Below, one piece after another: positions 18,065 through 26,144 of a DNA stretch of 42,593 bases; position 1 is the stretch's first letter; the number at the start of each line of letters is the position of its first letter. A program made the translations under genes and the position numbers. Under the pieces are notes generated by a model. The model searched no databases. It worked only from the letters and a program-made list of their open reading frames with translations, and was not told the DNA's origin. Location: the NCBI GenBank assembly GCA_963981015.1, contig CAXCCG010000009.1:1-42593 (forward strand). The letters run 5' to 3'. Source of the stretch: Thiopontia sp013349825. Lineage in GTDB: Bacteria; Pseudomonadota; Gammaproteobacteria; GCF-002020875.

Positions 18065-18735
18065 ACCGCTGCTCAAAACCTGTTGGTGGATTCACTCTTG
18101 TGGAGTTGCTCGTCTCCATGGCGCTCGGTTTCACCATCCTGTTGACGACCACACAACTTTTTATTGATCATCGTTTAGCGTCACAAACCCAGCAGCAGTG
18201 GCTCACTTTGCATGAACAGGGACGCCATGCACTTCAGTTTCTCACTACAGAGCTTCGTAAAGCGGGTTACCCGGCAGAAAGTTTTGTTGGGTCGGCTCTC
18301 ACTGCAGAGAACAGCAGTGGGGAGTTGAATAGTGACAGCATTACCCTCAGTTACCAAAATGGTCTGGATTGTGCCGGTTCCAGCGCCACTTCCATTCGTT
18401 ACTATCTGCAAGAAAATACATTGCGTTGTGACGGCAATGGCAGCGCCTACCCCTCACCACAAACTCTAACCAGCCCCATTGACGGACTACAATTCCGTTT
18501 CGGGATTGATCAGGATGGTGACCACTCGGTTGACCAATACCTCAATGCAGACCAAATTGCCGATTGGGAGTCGGTACGAACGGTTGAGGTTGCTATCCTG
18601 TTGCGTAGTGAATCAGTGGCCCGACAACAGCCTGACGACACCCTCTACAGCTTGCTGGATGTCGACCATGGCCCCTATCAGGACTATTATTTACGTAAAA
18701 TCTACCAAATGACGGTGCAGCTCAGAAACCGATAG
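18061..18735 (+). CDS. pilW: Type IV pilus minor pilin PilW-like
   Basis: A 224-aa prepilin: the leader ends GG, then FTLVELLVSMALGFTILL with Glu at +5, the canonical type III signal and N-terminal helix. The QQWLTLHEQGRHALQFLTTELRKAGY segment is characteristic of PilW proteins. Minor pilins prime pilus assembly with PilV, PilX, PilE and PilY1; here only pilV and pilW are present, and the unit ends in a hairpin terminator. It is translationally coupled to pilV. Confidence 0.88.
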   Translation: MNRCSKPVGGFTLVELLVSMALGFTILLTTTQLFIDHRLASQTQQQWLTLHEQGRHALQFLTTELRKAGYPAESFVGSALTAENSSGELNSDSITLSYQNGLDCAGSSATSIRYYLQENTLRCDGNGSAYPSPQTLTSPIDGLQFRFGIDQDGDHSVDQYLNADQIADWESVRTVEVAILLRSESVARQQPDDTLYSLLDVDHGPYQDYYLRKIYQMTVQLRNR

Positions 18736-18766
18736 TTGATCTCTCAATCCAACCAAGCTGTAATAA

Positions 18767-18807
18767 AAAACCCGCAGCCCCTCTCTTTTAAAAGGGCTGC
18801 GGGTTTT
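18767..18807. terminator. Bidirectional intrinsic terminator between pilW and fba
   Basis: Perfect 14-bp inverted repeat: 18767-18780 (AAAACCCGCAGCCC) and 18794-18807 (GGGCTGCGGGTTTT), 13-nt loop, with A-tract before and T-tract after. It serves the convergent ends of pilW (plus) and fba (minus). Confidence 0.92.
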
Positions 18808-18831
18808 ATTCAGCTAACGAGTAAAGTTCGC

Positions 18832-19893
18832 TTAATTGACCTGTGGGTCTAGCTCACCTTTACCGTAACGATCAAACATGGTCTCCAGTGAGACGGGAGT
18901 GAGCTTGGAGGCCATTCCTTCACAACCGAATGCGAGGTAACGCGCCTTGCAGACCTCCATCATTCCCTTTGTAGACTCCTTGAGGAACTTACGTGGGTCA
19001 AAGTTCGAGGTGTTCTCCATCAGGTGACGGCGTACGGAACCGGTCGAGGCCATACGCAGATCTGTATCAATATTTACTTTACGCACACCACTCTTGATTC
19101 CTTCCTGGATCTCTGCAACCGGCACACCATAGGTTTGCCCCATATCACCACCAAAATCATTAATGGTCTTCAACCACTCCTGTGGGACGGATGAGGAGCC
19201 ATGCATCACCAGATGAGTATTCGGGATACGTGCATGGATCTCCTTGATACGGTCAATACGCAGAATCTCACCCGTTGGCTCCTGAGTGAACTTGTAGGCG
19301 CCGTGCGAGGTACCGATGGCAATTGCCAGCGCATCTACACCGGTATCCTTAACAAACTGTGCAGCCTCTTCCGGGTCCGTCAGCAACAGATCAAGATCCA
19401 GTTTGCCTTCAGCGCCATGACCATCTTCCTCACCCATCTCACCGGTCTCCAGTGAACCCAGGCAACCCAGCTCGCCCTCTACCGATACACCACCAGCATG
19501 AGCCATATCGACAACCTGCTTGGTGACTGCAGCATTGTACTCATAGCTTGAAGGGGTCTTGGCATCTGCCATCAGAGAGCCATCCATCATCACCGAGGTA
19601 AAACCAGACTGGATTGAACGCAAGCAGACCGCAGGTTCTGAGCCATGATCCTGGTGCATCACCACTGGAATGTGTGGATACATCTCTACTGCAGCAGAGA
19701 TCAGGTGACGCAGAAATGGTTCACCTGCATAGGAGCGTGCTCCGGCAGAACCCTGCATGATTACAGGGCTATTTGTCTCATCAGCAGCCTGCATGATGGC
19801 ATGAACCTGCTCCATGTTATTGACATTAAACGCAGGCATTCCATAACCATTTTCAGCCGCATGGTCCAGCAATTGACGCATTGAAATCAGCAT
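18832..19893 (-). CDS. fba: Fructose-bisphosphate aldolase, class II (Calvin-cycle-type)
   Basis: A zinc-dependent aldolase: fructose 1,6-bisphosphate to and from dihydroxyacetone phosphate plus glyceraldehyde 3-phosphate; in the Calvin cycle it can also make sedoheptulose 1,7-bisphosphate. The length is 353 aa. The zinc/catalytic motif is HQDHG (80-84); EGELGCLG, the HGSSSVPQEW zinc histidine, and NIDTDLR are also present. The sequence resembles the class II Calvin-cycle subtype rather than the E. coli FbaA form. It is the last gene of tkt-gap-pgk-pyk-fba and ends at a strong hairpin terminator. Confidence 0.95.
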   Translation of the reverse strand: MLISMRQLLDHAAENGYGMPAFNVNNMEQVHAIMQAADETNSPVIMQGSAGARSYAGEPFLRHLISAAVEMYPHIPVVMHQDHGSEPAVCLRSIQSGFTSVMMDGSLMADAKTPSSYEYNAAVTKQVVDMAHAGGVSVEGELGCLGSLETGEMGEEDGHGAEGKLDLDLLLTDPEEAAQFVKDTGVDALAIAIGTSHGAYKFTQEPTGEILRIDRIKEIHARIPNTHLVMHGSSSVPQEWLKTINDFGGDMGQTYGVPVAEIQEGIKSGVRKVNIDTDLRMASTGSVRRHLMENTSNFDPRKFLKESTKGMMEVCKARYLAFGCEGMASKLTPVSLETMFDRYGKGELDPQVN

Positions 19894-19975
19894 CGATCTT
19901 TCTCCTTAACTATAACTACACTTAAAAAAATAAAACAAAAAACCATACTAAATCAATAGTATAACCTTATCTCCA

Positions 19976-21418
19976 TCAACTCACTACCGTATCACCCACG
20001 TAACAGATCTTCATAATATTGGTGCCACCACCTTCACCCACCAGATCGCCTTTGGTGATAATAACTGTATCTTTTGCACGCACAACACCGCGTCGCACCA
20101 GCTCATCAATCATCTCTTGATTGACTACATCCTTCTCTTTTGAGATCAGATCAAAACTAACCGGATAGACTCCACGGTAGATGGTCACTTTGCGCCGGGT
20201 CTGCAAATCCCGTGTCATTGCAAAAATTGGAATACCGGAACTGATCCGTGACATCCATAGTGCGGTTGCACCGGATTCTGTCAATGAGGCAATCGCCTTT
20301 ACCCCAAGGTGGTTGGCGGTATACATTGCCGCCATCGCAATGGCCTCATCACGACGCTGGAAGTGCTCATTCATGCGATGGCCTGAAACTTTTGCCTGTC
20401 GCTGCTGCTCTGCCTCAAGACAGATGTTGGCCATTGCGTTGACCACCTTTGCAGGATGTTTTCCTACCGCTGTCTCCCCTGAAAGCATCACTGCATCGGT
20501 ACCATCCAGTACAGCATTGGCAACATCAAACACCTCTGCACGGGTTGGAATTGAATTTTCGATCATGCTCTCCATCATCTGGGTCGCTGTGATTGCAAAA
20601 CGATCCATCGAACGAGCCAACTTAATCAACCGCTTCTGCACCGGTGGAAGTGAGGCATCCCCAATCTCAACACCGAGATCACCACGTGCCACCATAATCC
20701 CATCAGACTCTTTGATAATTTCATCGGCAATCGGAATCGACTCAGCACGTTCCATCTTGGAGATAATGCCGCACTCTCCCCACCCGGCTTCAACCAGTAA
20801 CTCACGCGCCTCACGTACATCCTCTGCACTACGAACAAACGAGACCGCAACATAATCTGCCTGCATCTTGGCCGCAATTTTGATATCGACCCGGTCTTTA
20901 TCGGTTAGTGCCGCTGCCGAGAGGCCACCACCTTGCAGGTTGATCCCTTTATTATTGGAGAGCGCACCACCCGTTGTGACTCGGCAGTAGATCTTGTCAC
21001 CCTCAACCTCTTTAACCCAGAGTGCGATTCGACCGTCATCCAGCAGTAGAGAGTCTCCTCTGGAGAGGTCCTCATGCAGCTTTTTGTAGGTTGAGCCAAC
21101 CGCATCTTTTGTACCGCTATTAATATCGAGTCCCATATCGAGGCAGAAAGAGTCCCCCTCTACAAGCTCCACTTTGCCTTCTATAAAGCGTCCAATACGG
21201 ATTTTCGGCCCTTGCAGATCGGCGATCACACCAACCTGCCGACCATGTGCCCGTGCCCGGTTGCGCACGGTCTCTGCCCTGTTGAGGTGCTCCTCTTCAG
21301 AGCCATGGGAAAAGTTCAGACGCACCACGTCAACACCTGCTTCAATCAGCTTATCCAGTGCTTCCGGTGAATCAGTCGCAGGCCCGAGGGTCGCAACTAT
21401 TTTTGTACGTCTCAGCAT
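19976..21418 (-). CDS. pyk: Pyruvate kinase
   Basis: Transfers phosphate from phosphoenolpyruvate to ADP. The 480 aa match the family. Signatures: RTKIVATLGPATDSPEAL with VRLNFSHGSEEEH at the N-terminus, ISKMERAESI with the catalytic lysine, MVARGDLGVEIG metal/substrate loop, TATQMMESMIENSIPTRAEVFDVANAVLDGTDAVMLS in segments, and a C-terminal allosteric domain. It sits between pgk and fba on the same strand (gaps 48 and 82 nt), tying the exit of fixed carbon to the same transcript as the triose enzymes. Confidence 0.97.
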   Translation of the reverse strand: MLRRTKIVATLGPATDSPEALDKLIEAGVDVVRLNFSHGSEEEHLNRAETVRNRARAHGRQVGVIADLQGPKIRIGRFIEGKVELVEGDSFCLDMGLDINSGTKDAVGSTYKKLHEDLSRGDSLLLDDGRIALWVKEVEGDKIYCRVTTGGALSNNKGINLQGGGLSAAALTDKDRVDIKIAAKMQADYVAVSFVRSAEDVREARELLVEAGWGECGIISKMERAESIPIADEIIKESDGIMVARGDLGVEIGDASLPPVQKRLIKLARSMDRFAITATQMMESMIENSIPTRAEVFDVANAVLDGTDAVMLSGETAVGKHPAKVVNAMANICLEAEQQRQAKVSGHRMNEHFQRRDEAIAMAAMYTANHLGVKAIASLTESGATALWMSRISSGIPIFAMTRDLQTRRKVTIYRGVYPVSFDLISKEKDVVNQEMIDELVRRGVVRAKDTVIITKGDLVGEGGGTNIMKICYVGDTVVS

Positions 21419-21466
21419 ATTTACCCTAGTTCATGTACGGTTGAAATCAGCTTCAACAACATCATT

Positions 21467-22648
21467 TTAACGGTTTGCACGCTCTTCTAACATGACAACT
21501 GCTGGTAGCTTTTTCCCTTCCAGAAACTCCAGGAAAGCACCACCACCAGTGGAGATATAGGAGATCTTCTCGGAAATACCATATTTGTCGACGGCCGCCA
21601 GAGTATCTCCCCCGCCGGCAATAGAGAAAGCAGCAGAATCAGCAATCGCCATGCCCAAATTCTTGGTACCTTCACCAAACTGGTCAAACTCAAAAACACC
21701 TACCGGACCATTCCAGACGACTGTACCGGCTGCCTTCATCATCTCGGCAAAACGGGATGCTGTATCAGGTCCGATATCAAAAATCATGTCATCGTCCTCC
21801 ACATCCTCAACCTTTTTCACGGTTGCCACTGCAGACTCTGAGAACTCTTTACCCACAACCACATCTGTAGGAACAGGAATTTCACCACCCTTTGCCTTAG
21901 CGGCCTCCATCAGACGTTTTGCCTCAGGAATCAGGTCCTCTTCAACCAGTGACTTACCCACGTTGTGGCCTGCCGCAGCGATAAAGGTGTTGGCAATACC
22001 ACCACCGGGGATCAATTGATCCACAACACTGGAGAGTGACTCCAGTACAGTCAGTTTGGTTGAGACTTTTGAGCCACCCACAATAGCAGCCATAGGTCGC
22101 GCTGGATTATCCAACGCCTTACCCAACGCATCCAGCTCACCGGCTAGCAGCGGACCGGCACAAGCCGTTGGGGCTGTTTTGGCTACACCATGAGTAGAAG
22201 CCTGTGCACGGTGCGCAGTACCAAAGGCATCCATCACGTAGATATCACAGAGCGCAGCATATTGCGCAGAGAGATCCTCTGCATTTTTCTTCTCACCGAT
22301 ATTAAAGCGGACGTTTTCCAGCAAAACCACTTCACCATTGCTCAAGTCAGGAGGTGTATCCAGATAGTCTGCAACCAACGCGACCTCTTTACCCAGCGCC
22401 TCACTGAGGTAGTCAGCCACCGGTTTCATGGAAAATTCATCGGCTGGCTCACCCTCTGTTGGACGTCCCAGATGAGACATCAACATCACCTGTGCACCCG
22501 CTTTGATACAGAGTTCAATGGTTGGCATAGAGGCTCGAATTCGCTTATCACTGCTCACCTTACCCTCTTTAATCGGTACATTGAGATCCTGACGGATCAG
22601 CACACGTTTACCGGTGAGGTCGAGGTCGGTCATTTTAATTACTGACAT
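21467..22648 (-). CDS. pgk: Phosphoglycerate kinase
   Basis: Interconverts 3-phosphoglycerate plus ATP and 1,3-bisphosphoglycerate plus ADP. The 393 aa are standard. RQDLNVPIKEGKV near 19-31 is the N-domain phosphoglycerate site, with MSHLGRP, the hinge region GGSKVSTKL, and GPVGVFEFDQF and GGGDTLAAV for the nucleotide side. It follows gap after a 161-bp gap that contains a 23-bp palindrome. Confidence 0.97.
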   Translation of the reverse strand: MSVIKMTDLDLTGKRVLIRQDLNVPIKEGKVSSDKRIRASMPTIELCIKAGAQVMLMSHLGRPTEGEPADEFSMKPVADYLSEALGKEVALVADYLDTPPDLSNGEVVLLENVRFNIGEKKNAEDLSAQYAALCDIYVMDAFGTAHRAQASTHGVAKTAPTACAGPLLAGELDALGKALDNPARPMAAIVGGSKVSTKLTVLESLSSVVDQLIPGGGIANTFIAAAGHNVGKSLVEEDLIPEAKRLMEAAKAKGGEIPVPTDVVVGKEFSESAVATVKKVEDVEDDDMIFDIGPDTASRFAEMMKAAGTVVWNGPVGVFEFDQFGEGTKNLGMAIADSAAFSIAGGGDTLAAVDKYGISEKISYISTGGGAFLEFLEGKKLPAVVMLEERANR

Positions 22649-22719
22649 AGTTCTACTCCTGAATATTTGAGAATTTTTAGAAAAGGTGCCCTTTTCGAAA
22701 AACTCTTGCGGGGCAATTA

Positions 22720-22786
22720 AACCACAGAGGGCACAGGGTACACAGAGATGATTTCAATCCCTATGTACCCTGTGCCCTCTGTGGTT
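22720..22786. repeat. 23-bp palindrome of the CACAGAGGGCACAG type between gap and pgk
   Basis: The left arm 22720-22742 and right arm 22764-22786 are perfect reverse complements over 23 bp with a 21-nt loop. The core (ACCACAGAGGGCACAGGG) is related to palindromic intergenic elements of the CGCAAAG/CACAGAG style. It lies inside the tkt-gap-pgk transcript, where it could slow exonuclease decay or attenuate transcription. The run of Ts needed for a terminator is absent. Confidence 0.8.
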
Positions 22787-22809
22787 CAAACATCAATCAA
22801 TGTACGCGA

Positions 22810-23817
22810 TTAATTGTTCGCAACATGGACAACAAAACGCATCATATTACAGGTATAACCATACTCATTGTCATACCAGGAGACCACCTTGACGAAGGTA
22901 CCATCCAGCGCGATACCTGCCTCTGAATCGAAGATAGAGGACTGACTAATACCACGGAAGTCAGTAGAGACAACCTTCTCGTCAGTGTAACCCAGCGTGC
23001 CCTTCATTGGACCCTCTGAAGCCGCCTTCATTGCCACACAGATCTCTTCGTAGCTCGCCTCTTTCTCCAGCTCTACAGTCAGATCCACCACAGAGACGTC
23101 AGAAGTCGGTACACGGAACGCCATACCGGTCAGTTTGCCATTCAACTCAGGCAGAACCACACCTACCGCCTTTGCAGCACCTGTAGAAGATGGAATCATG
23201 TTTTCGAGGATTCCACGACCACCACGCCAATCCTTCATGGAAGGACCATCAACCGTTTTCTGTGTAGCTGTCGCTGCGTGAACTGTAGTCATGAGACCAC
23301 GTTTCAGGCCCCAGTTGTCATTCAGAACTTTGGCAACAGGCGCCAGACAGTTGGTCGTACAAGAGGCGGCTGAGACGATTGCCTGTCCGGCATAAGTCTC
23401 GTGATTTACACCGTATACGAACATTGGTGTGCCATCCTTAGATGGAGCAGACTGTACAACCTTCTTCGCGCCAGCATCGATGTGCTTCTGGCAACTCTCT
23501 TCTGTCAGGAAGAAGCCTGTGCAATCGATGACGATATCCGCTTCAACGTCTCCCCACTTCAGGTCAGATGGGTCACGCTCTGCAGTCAGGCGAATTTCAC
23601 GACCATCAACAATCAGTGCACCCTCTTTTGAGTCCACTTCACCACCAAAACGACCATGTACTGAGTCATATTTCAACATGTAAGCAAGGTACTCAGCATC
23701 AAGCAGGTCATTTACACCAACGACTTCGATATCGCTGAACTCTGCCTCTTTGTAAACTGCACGGAAGACCATACGACCGATACGACCAAAACCGTTAATT
23801 CCGACTTTAATTGTCAT
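22810..23817 (-). CDS. gap: Glyceraldehyde-3-phosphate dehydrogenase, type I
   Basis: Interconverts glyceraldehyde 3-phosphate and 1,3-bisphosphoglycerate. The length is 335 aa. NAD-binding INGFGRIGR is at the start; catalytic C153 sits in SAASCTTNCLAP and its partner H180 in TTVHAATATQK. D37 in VGVNDLLD favours NAD over NADP by analogy with other GAPDHs, though coenzyme use cannot be proven from this alone. SSTGAAKAVG and SWYDNEYGYT are intact. It is the second gene of the cluster, 96 nt after tkt. Confidence 0.97.
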   Translation of the reverse strand: MTIKVGINGFGRIGRMVFRAVYKEAEFSDIEVVGVNDLLDAEYLAYMLKYDSVHGRFGGEVDSKEGALIVDGREIRLTAERDPSDLKWGDVEADIVIDCTGFFLTEESCQKHIDAGAKKVVQSAPSKDGTPMFVYGVNHETYAGQAIVSAASCTTNCLAPVAKVLNDNWGLKRGLMTTVHAATATQKTVDGPSMKDWRGGRGILENMIPSSTGAAKAVGVVLPELNGKLTGMAFRVPTSDVSVVDLTVELEKEASYEEICVAMKAASEGPMKGTLGYTDEKVVSTDFRGISQSSIFDSEAGIALDGTFVKVVSWYDNEYGYTCNMMRFVVHVANN

Positions 23818-23913
23818 TCTCTAAATACTCCTTAAAACGTAATAATAAACTTTTTGTACCCGTTTAAATCACGACCATACGGTCACTCAACCGTATGGCG
23901 TGTTGAAAAACGG

Positions 23914-25902
23914 TTAACCCAGTACTGAATCTACAGTAGCAACCACGTTGTCAACGGTGAAACCAAACTGTTCGAAGAGTTGGCCTGCAGGTGCAGACTC
24001 ACCAAATGATTCCATGCAGACTACCGCACCTTCAAGACCAACATACTTGTGCCAGCCATTCTCAACGCCCGCTTCAACAGCAACACGCTTAACACCTGGG
24101 GTAAGCACCGAATCTTTGTAGGCCTGGTCCTGCTCATCAAACATATCGGTAGATGGCATTGAGACCACACGTACCTTGCGACCACTCATCGCAGCTGCAG
24201 CATCAACTACCAGCCCAACCTCAGAACCCGATGCGATCAGAATAATGTCTGCATCACCATCACAATCTTTGAGTACGTAACCGCCCTTCTCAATATTTTT
24301 CAACTGCTCGGCTGTACGCTCCATAGGCGTCAGGTTCTGGCGAGAAAATACCAATGCCGTGGGTGCATTGCCACGCAACATCGCCATCTTCCAGGAGACA
24401 GCTGACTCAATGGCGTCAGATCCTCTCCAGGTGTGGAAGTTTGGAATTGCACGCATGGTTGCCATCTGCTCAACAGGCTGATGGGTAGGACCATCCTCAC
24501 CCAGACCAATAGAGTCATGAGTGTAGACATAGATAGTTCCGATCTTCATCAGGGCAGACATACGCAAGGCATTACGCATGAACTCCATAAACATAAAGAA
24601 GGTGGCACCATAGACCTTGAAGCCACCGTGCAGCACCATTCCGTTCATCATATGTGCCATACCAAACTCACGCACCCCCCAGGAGATGTAGTTACCCTTG
24701 GCATTATCCGGAGTCACTTTCACAGTACCCGACCAATTGGTGAGATTAGAGCCGGTAAGATCCGCAGAGCCGCCAAACAGCTCAGGAACCACAGGGCCCA
24801 TCGCTTCAATTGCATTCTGTGAAGCCTTGCGTGAAGCAATTTTTGGCATCTCTTCCTGCGTTTTAGCGATGAACTTATCCATCTCCACTTCAAAATTTGC
24901 CGGCAATGCGCCACTCATGCGACGCTCATACTCAGCGGCTTCAGCAGGATACTCAGCCCTGTAGGCATCAAACTTCGCCTGCCATGCTGCTTCATCAGCA
25001 GCACCTTGCTCTTTATGGTCCCAACCTGCGTAGACATCTGCCGGAATCTCAAACGGCGCATGTTCCCAGCCCAACTCCTTGCGTGTAGCAGCAATCTCTT
25101 CGTCACCCAGTGGCGCACCATGGCAATCATGGGTACCACAGAGGTTTGGGGAACCGAAACCAATTGTGGTACGGCAACAGATCAGAGTCGGCTTGCTGGT
25201 CTCAGCCTTTGCCGCTTCGATTGCTGCATTCAATGCATCCGCATCGTGGCCATCTACATCACGTATCACATGCCAGTTATAGGACTCAAAACGTCCGCCA
25301 ACATCACGCTCCATCCAGTCAGAGATATGCCCATCAATCGAGATATCGTTGTCATCCCAGAAGGCGACCAGCTTACCCAGCCCCAAAGTACCTGCCATAG
25401 CAGATGACTCATGCGAAAGGCCCTCCATCAAACAACCATCCCCCATGAATACATAGGTATTGTGATCTACGATATCATGGCCCGGCTTGTTGAACTGTGC
25501 TGCCAGAGTACGTTCAGCAATTGCCATACCGACTGCATTGGTGATCCCTTGACCCAAAGGCCCTGTAGTGGTCTCGATACCATCGGCATAGCCATACTCA
25601 GGGTGTCCCGCTGTCTTGGCATGAAGCTGACGGAAGTCCTTAATATCATCCATACTGAGATCAAAACCTGTCAGATGTAGCAGGGAATAGATCAACATAG
25701 ATCCGTGACCATTCGACAATATAAAACGGTCACGATCTGTCCATTTTGCGTTAGTTGGGTTGAACTTCATGTGGCTGTTCCACAATACCTCCGCAATATC
25801 CGCCATACCCATCGGGGCACCCGGATGTCCAGAATTGGCCTTTTGTACTGCATCCATGCTCAGTGCGCGGATCGCATTCGCCAGTTCTCTTCTTGATGAC
25901 AT
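23914..25902 (-). CDS. tkt: Transketolase
   Basis: A thiamine-diphosphate enzyme moving two-carbon ketol units; needed for the pentose phosphate pathway and for RuBP regeneration. The 662 aa match the family. NGHGSMLIY (64-72) and the thiamine motif GDGCLMEG (154-161) continuing to DDNDISIDG are present; the catalytic glutamate is in WGVREFGMAHMM and the substrate-binding loop is HDSIGLGEDGPTHQPVEQ. A GGGAG ribosome-binding site precedes the ATG. It is the first gene of the minus-strand central-carbon cluster, with the promoter expected in 25903-26144. Confidence 0.97.
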   Translation of the reverse strand: MSSRRELANAIRALSMDAVQKANSGHPGAPMGMADIAEVLWNSHMKFNPTNAKWTDRDRFILSNGHGSMLIYSLLHLTGFDLSMDDIKDFRQLHAKTAGHPEYGYADGIETTTGPLGQGITNAVGMAIAERTLAAQFNKPGHDIVDHNTYVFMGDGCLMEGLSHESSAMAGTLGLGKLVAFWDDNDISIDGHISDWMERDVGGRFESYNWHVIRDVDGHDADALNAAIEAAKAETSKPTLICCRTTIGFGSPNLCGTHDCHGAPLGDEEIAATRKELGWEHAPFEIPADVYAGWDHKEQGAADEAAWQAKFDAYRAEYPAEAAEYERRMSGALPANFEVEMDKFIAKTQEEMPKIASRKASQNAIEAMGPVVPELFGGSADLTGSNLTNWSGTVKVTPDNAKGNYISWGVREFGMAHMMNGMVLHGGFKVYGATFFMFMEFMRNALRMSALMKIGTIYVYTHDSIGLGEDGPTHQPVEQMATMRAIPNFHTWRGSDAIESAVSWKMAMLRGNAPTALVFSRQNLTPMERTAEQLKNIEKGGYVLKDCDGDADIILIASGSEVGLVVDAAAAMSGRKVRVVSMPSTDMFDEQDQAYKDSVLTPGVKRVAVEAGVENGWHKYVGLEGAVVCMESFGESAPAGQLFEQFGFTVDNVVATVDSVLG

Positions 25903-26105
25903 AACTATTTTCTCCCTTCTCTGCAGGAAATTGAAACCTCAAGCGGGCAACTAGGTTGCCGTAATTAAGGCCAGATTGAAAAACTTAAACATGCATATTG
26001 AGCACCGCATTCTCACTCAGTCGAAGCGTGGGATCAACCAATGACATTACTATGGATATTCAGAATTTTAGATCACCCCATTACCAAAAATAGAAGCCCA
26101 CAATA

Positions 26106-26131
26106 AATAACATATATATCAATATGTTATT
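26106..26131. repeat. 10-bp inverted repeat between tkt and the hybrid kinase
   Basis: AATAACATAT (26106-26115) and ATATGTTATT (26122-26131) are exact reverse complements separated by 6 nt, in an AT-rich stretch just past the kinase stop codon and upstream of tkt. It could be an operator for a dimeric regulator or a weak 3' hairpin of the kinase message; nothing else in the 25903-26144 gap stands out. Confidence 0.45.
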
Positions 26132-26144
26132 AAGTTCACTATTT

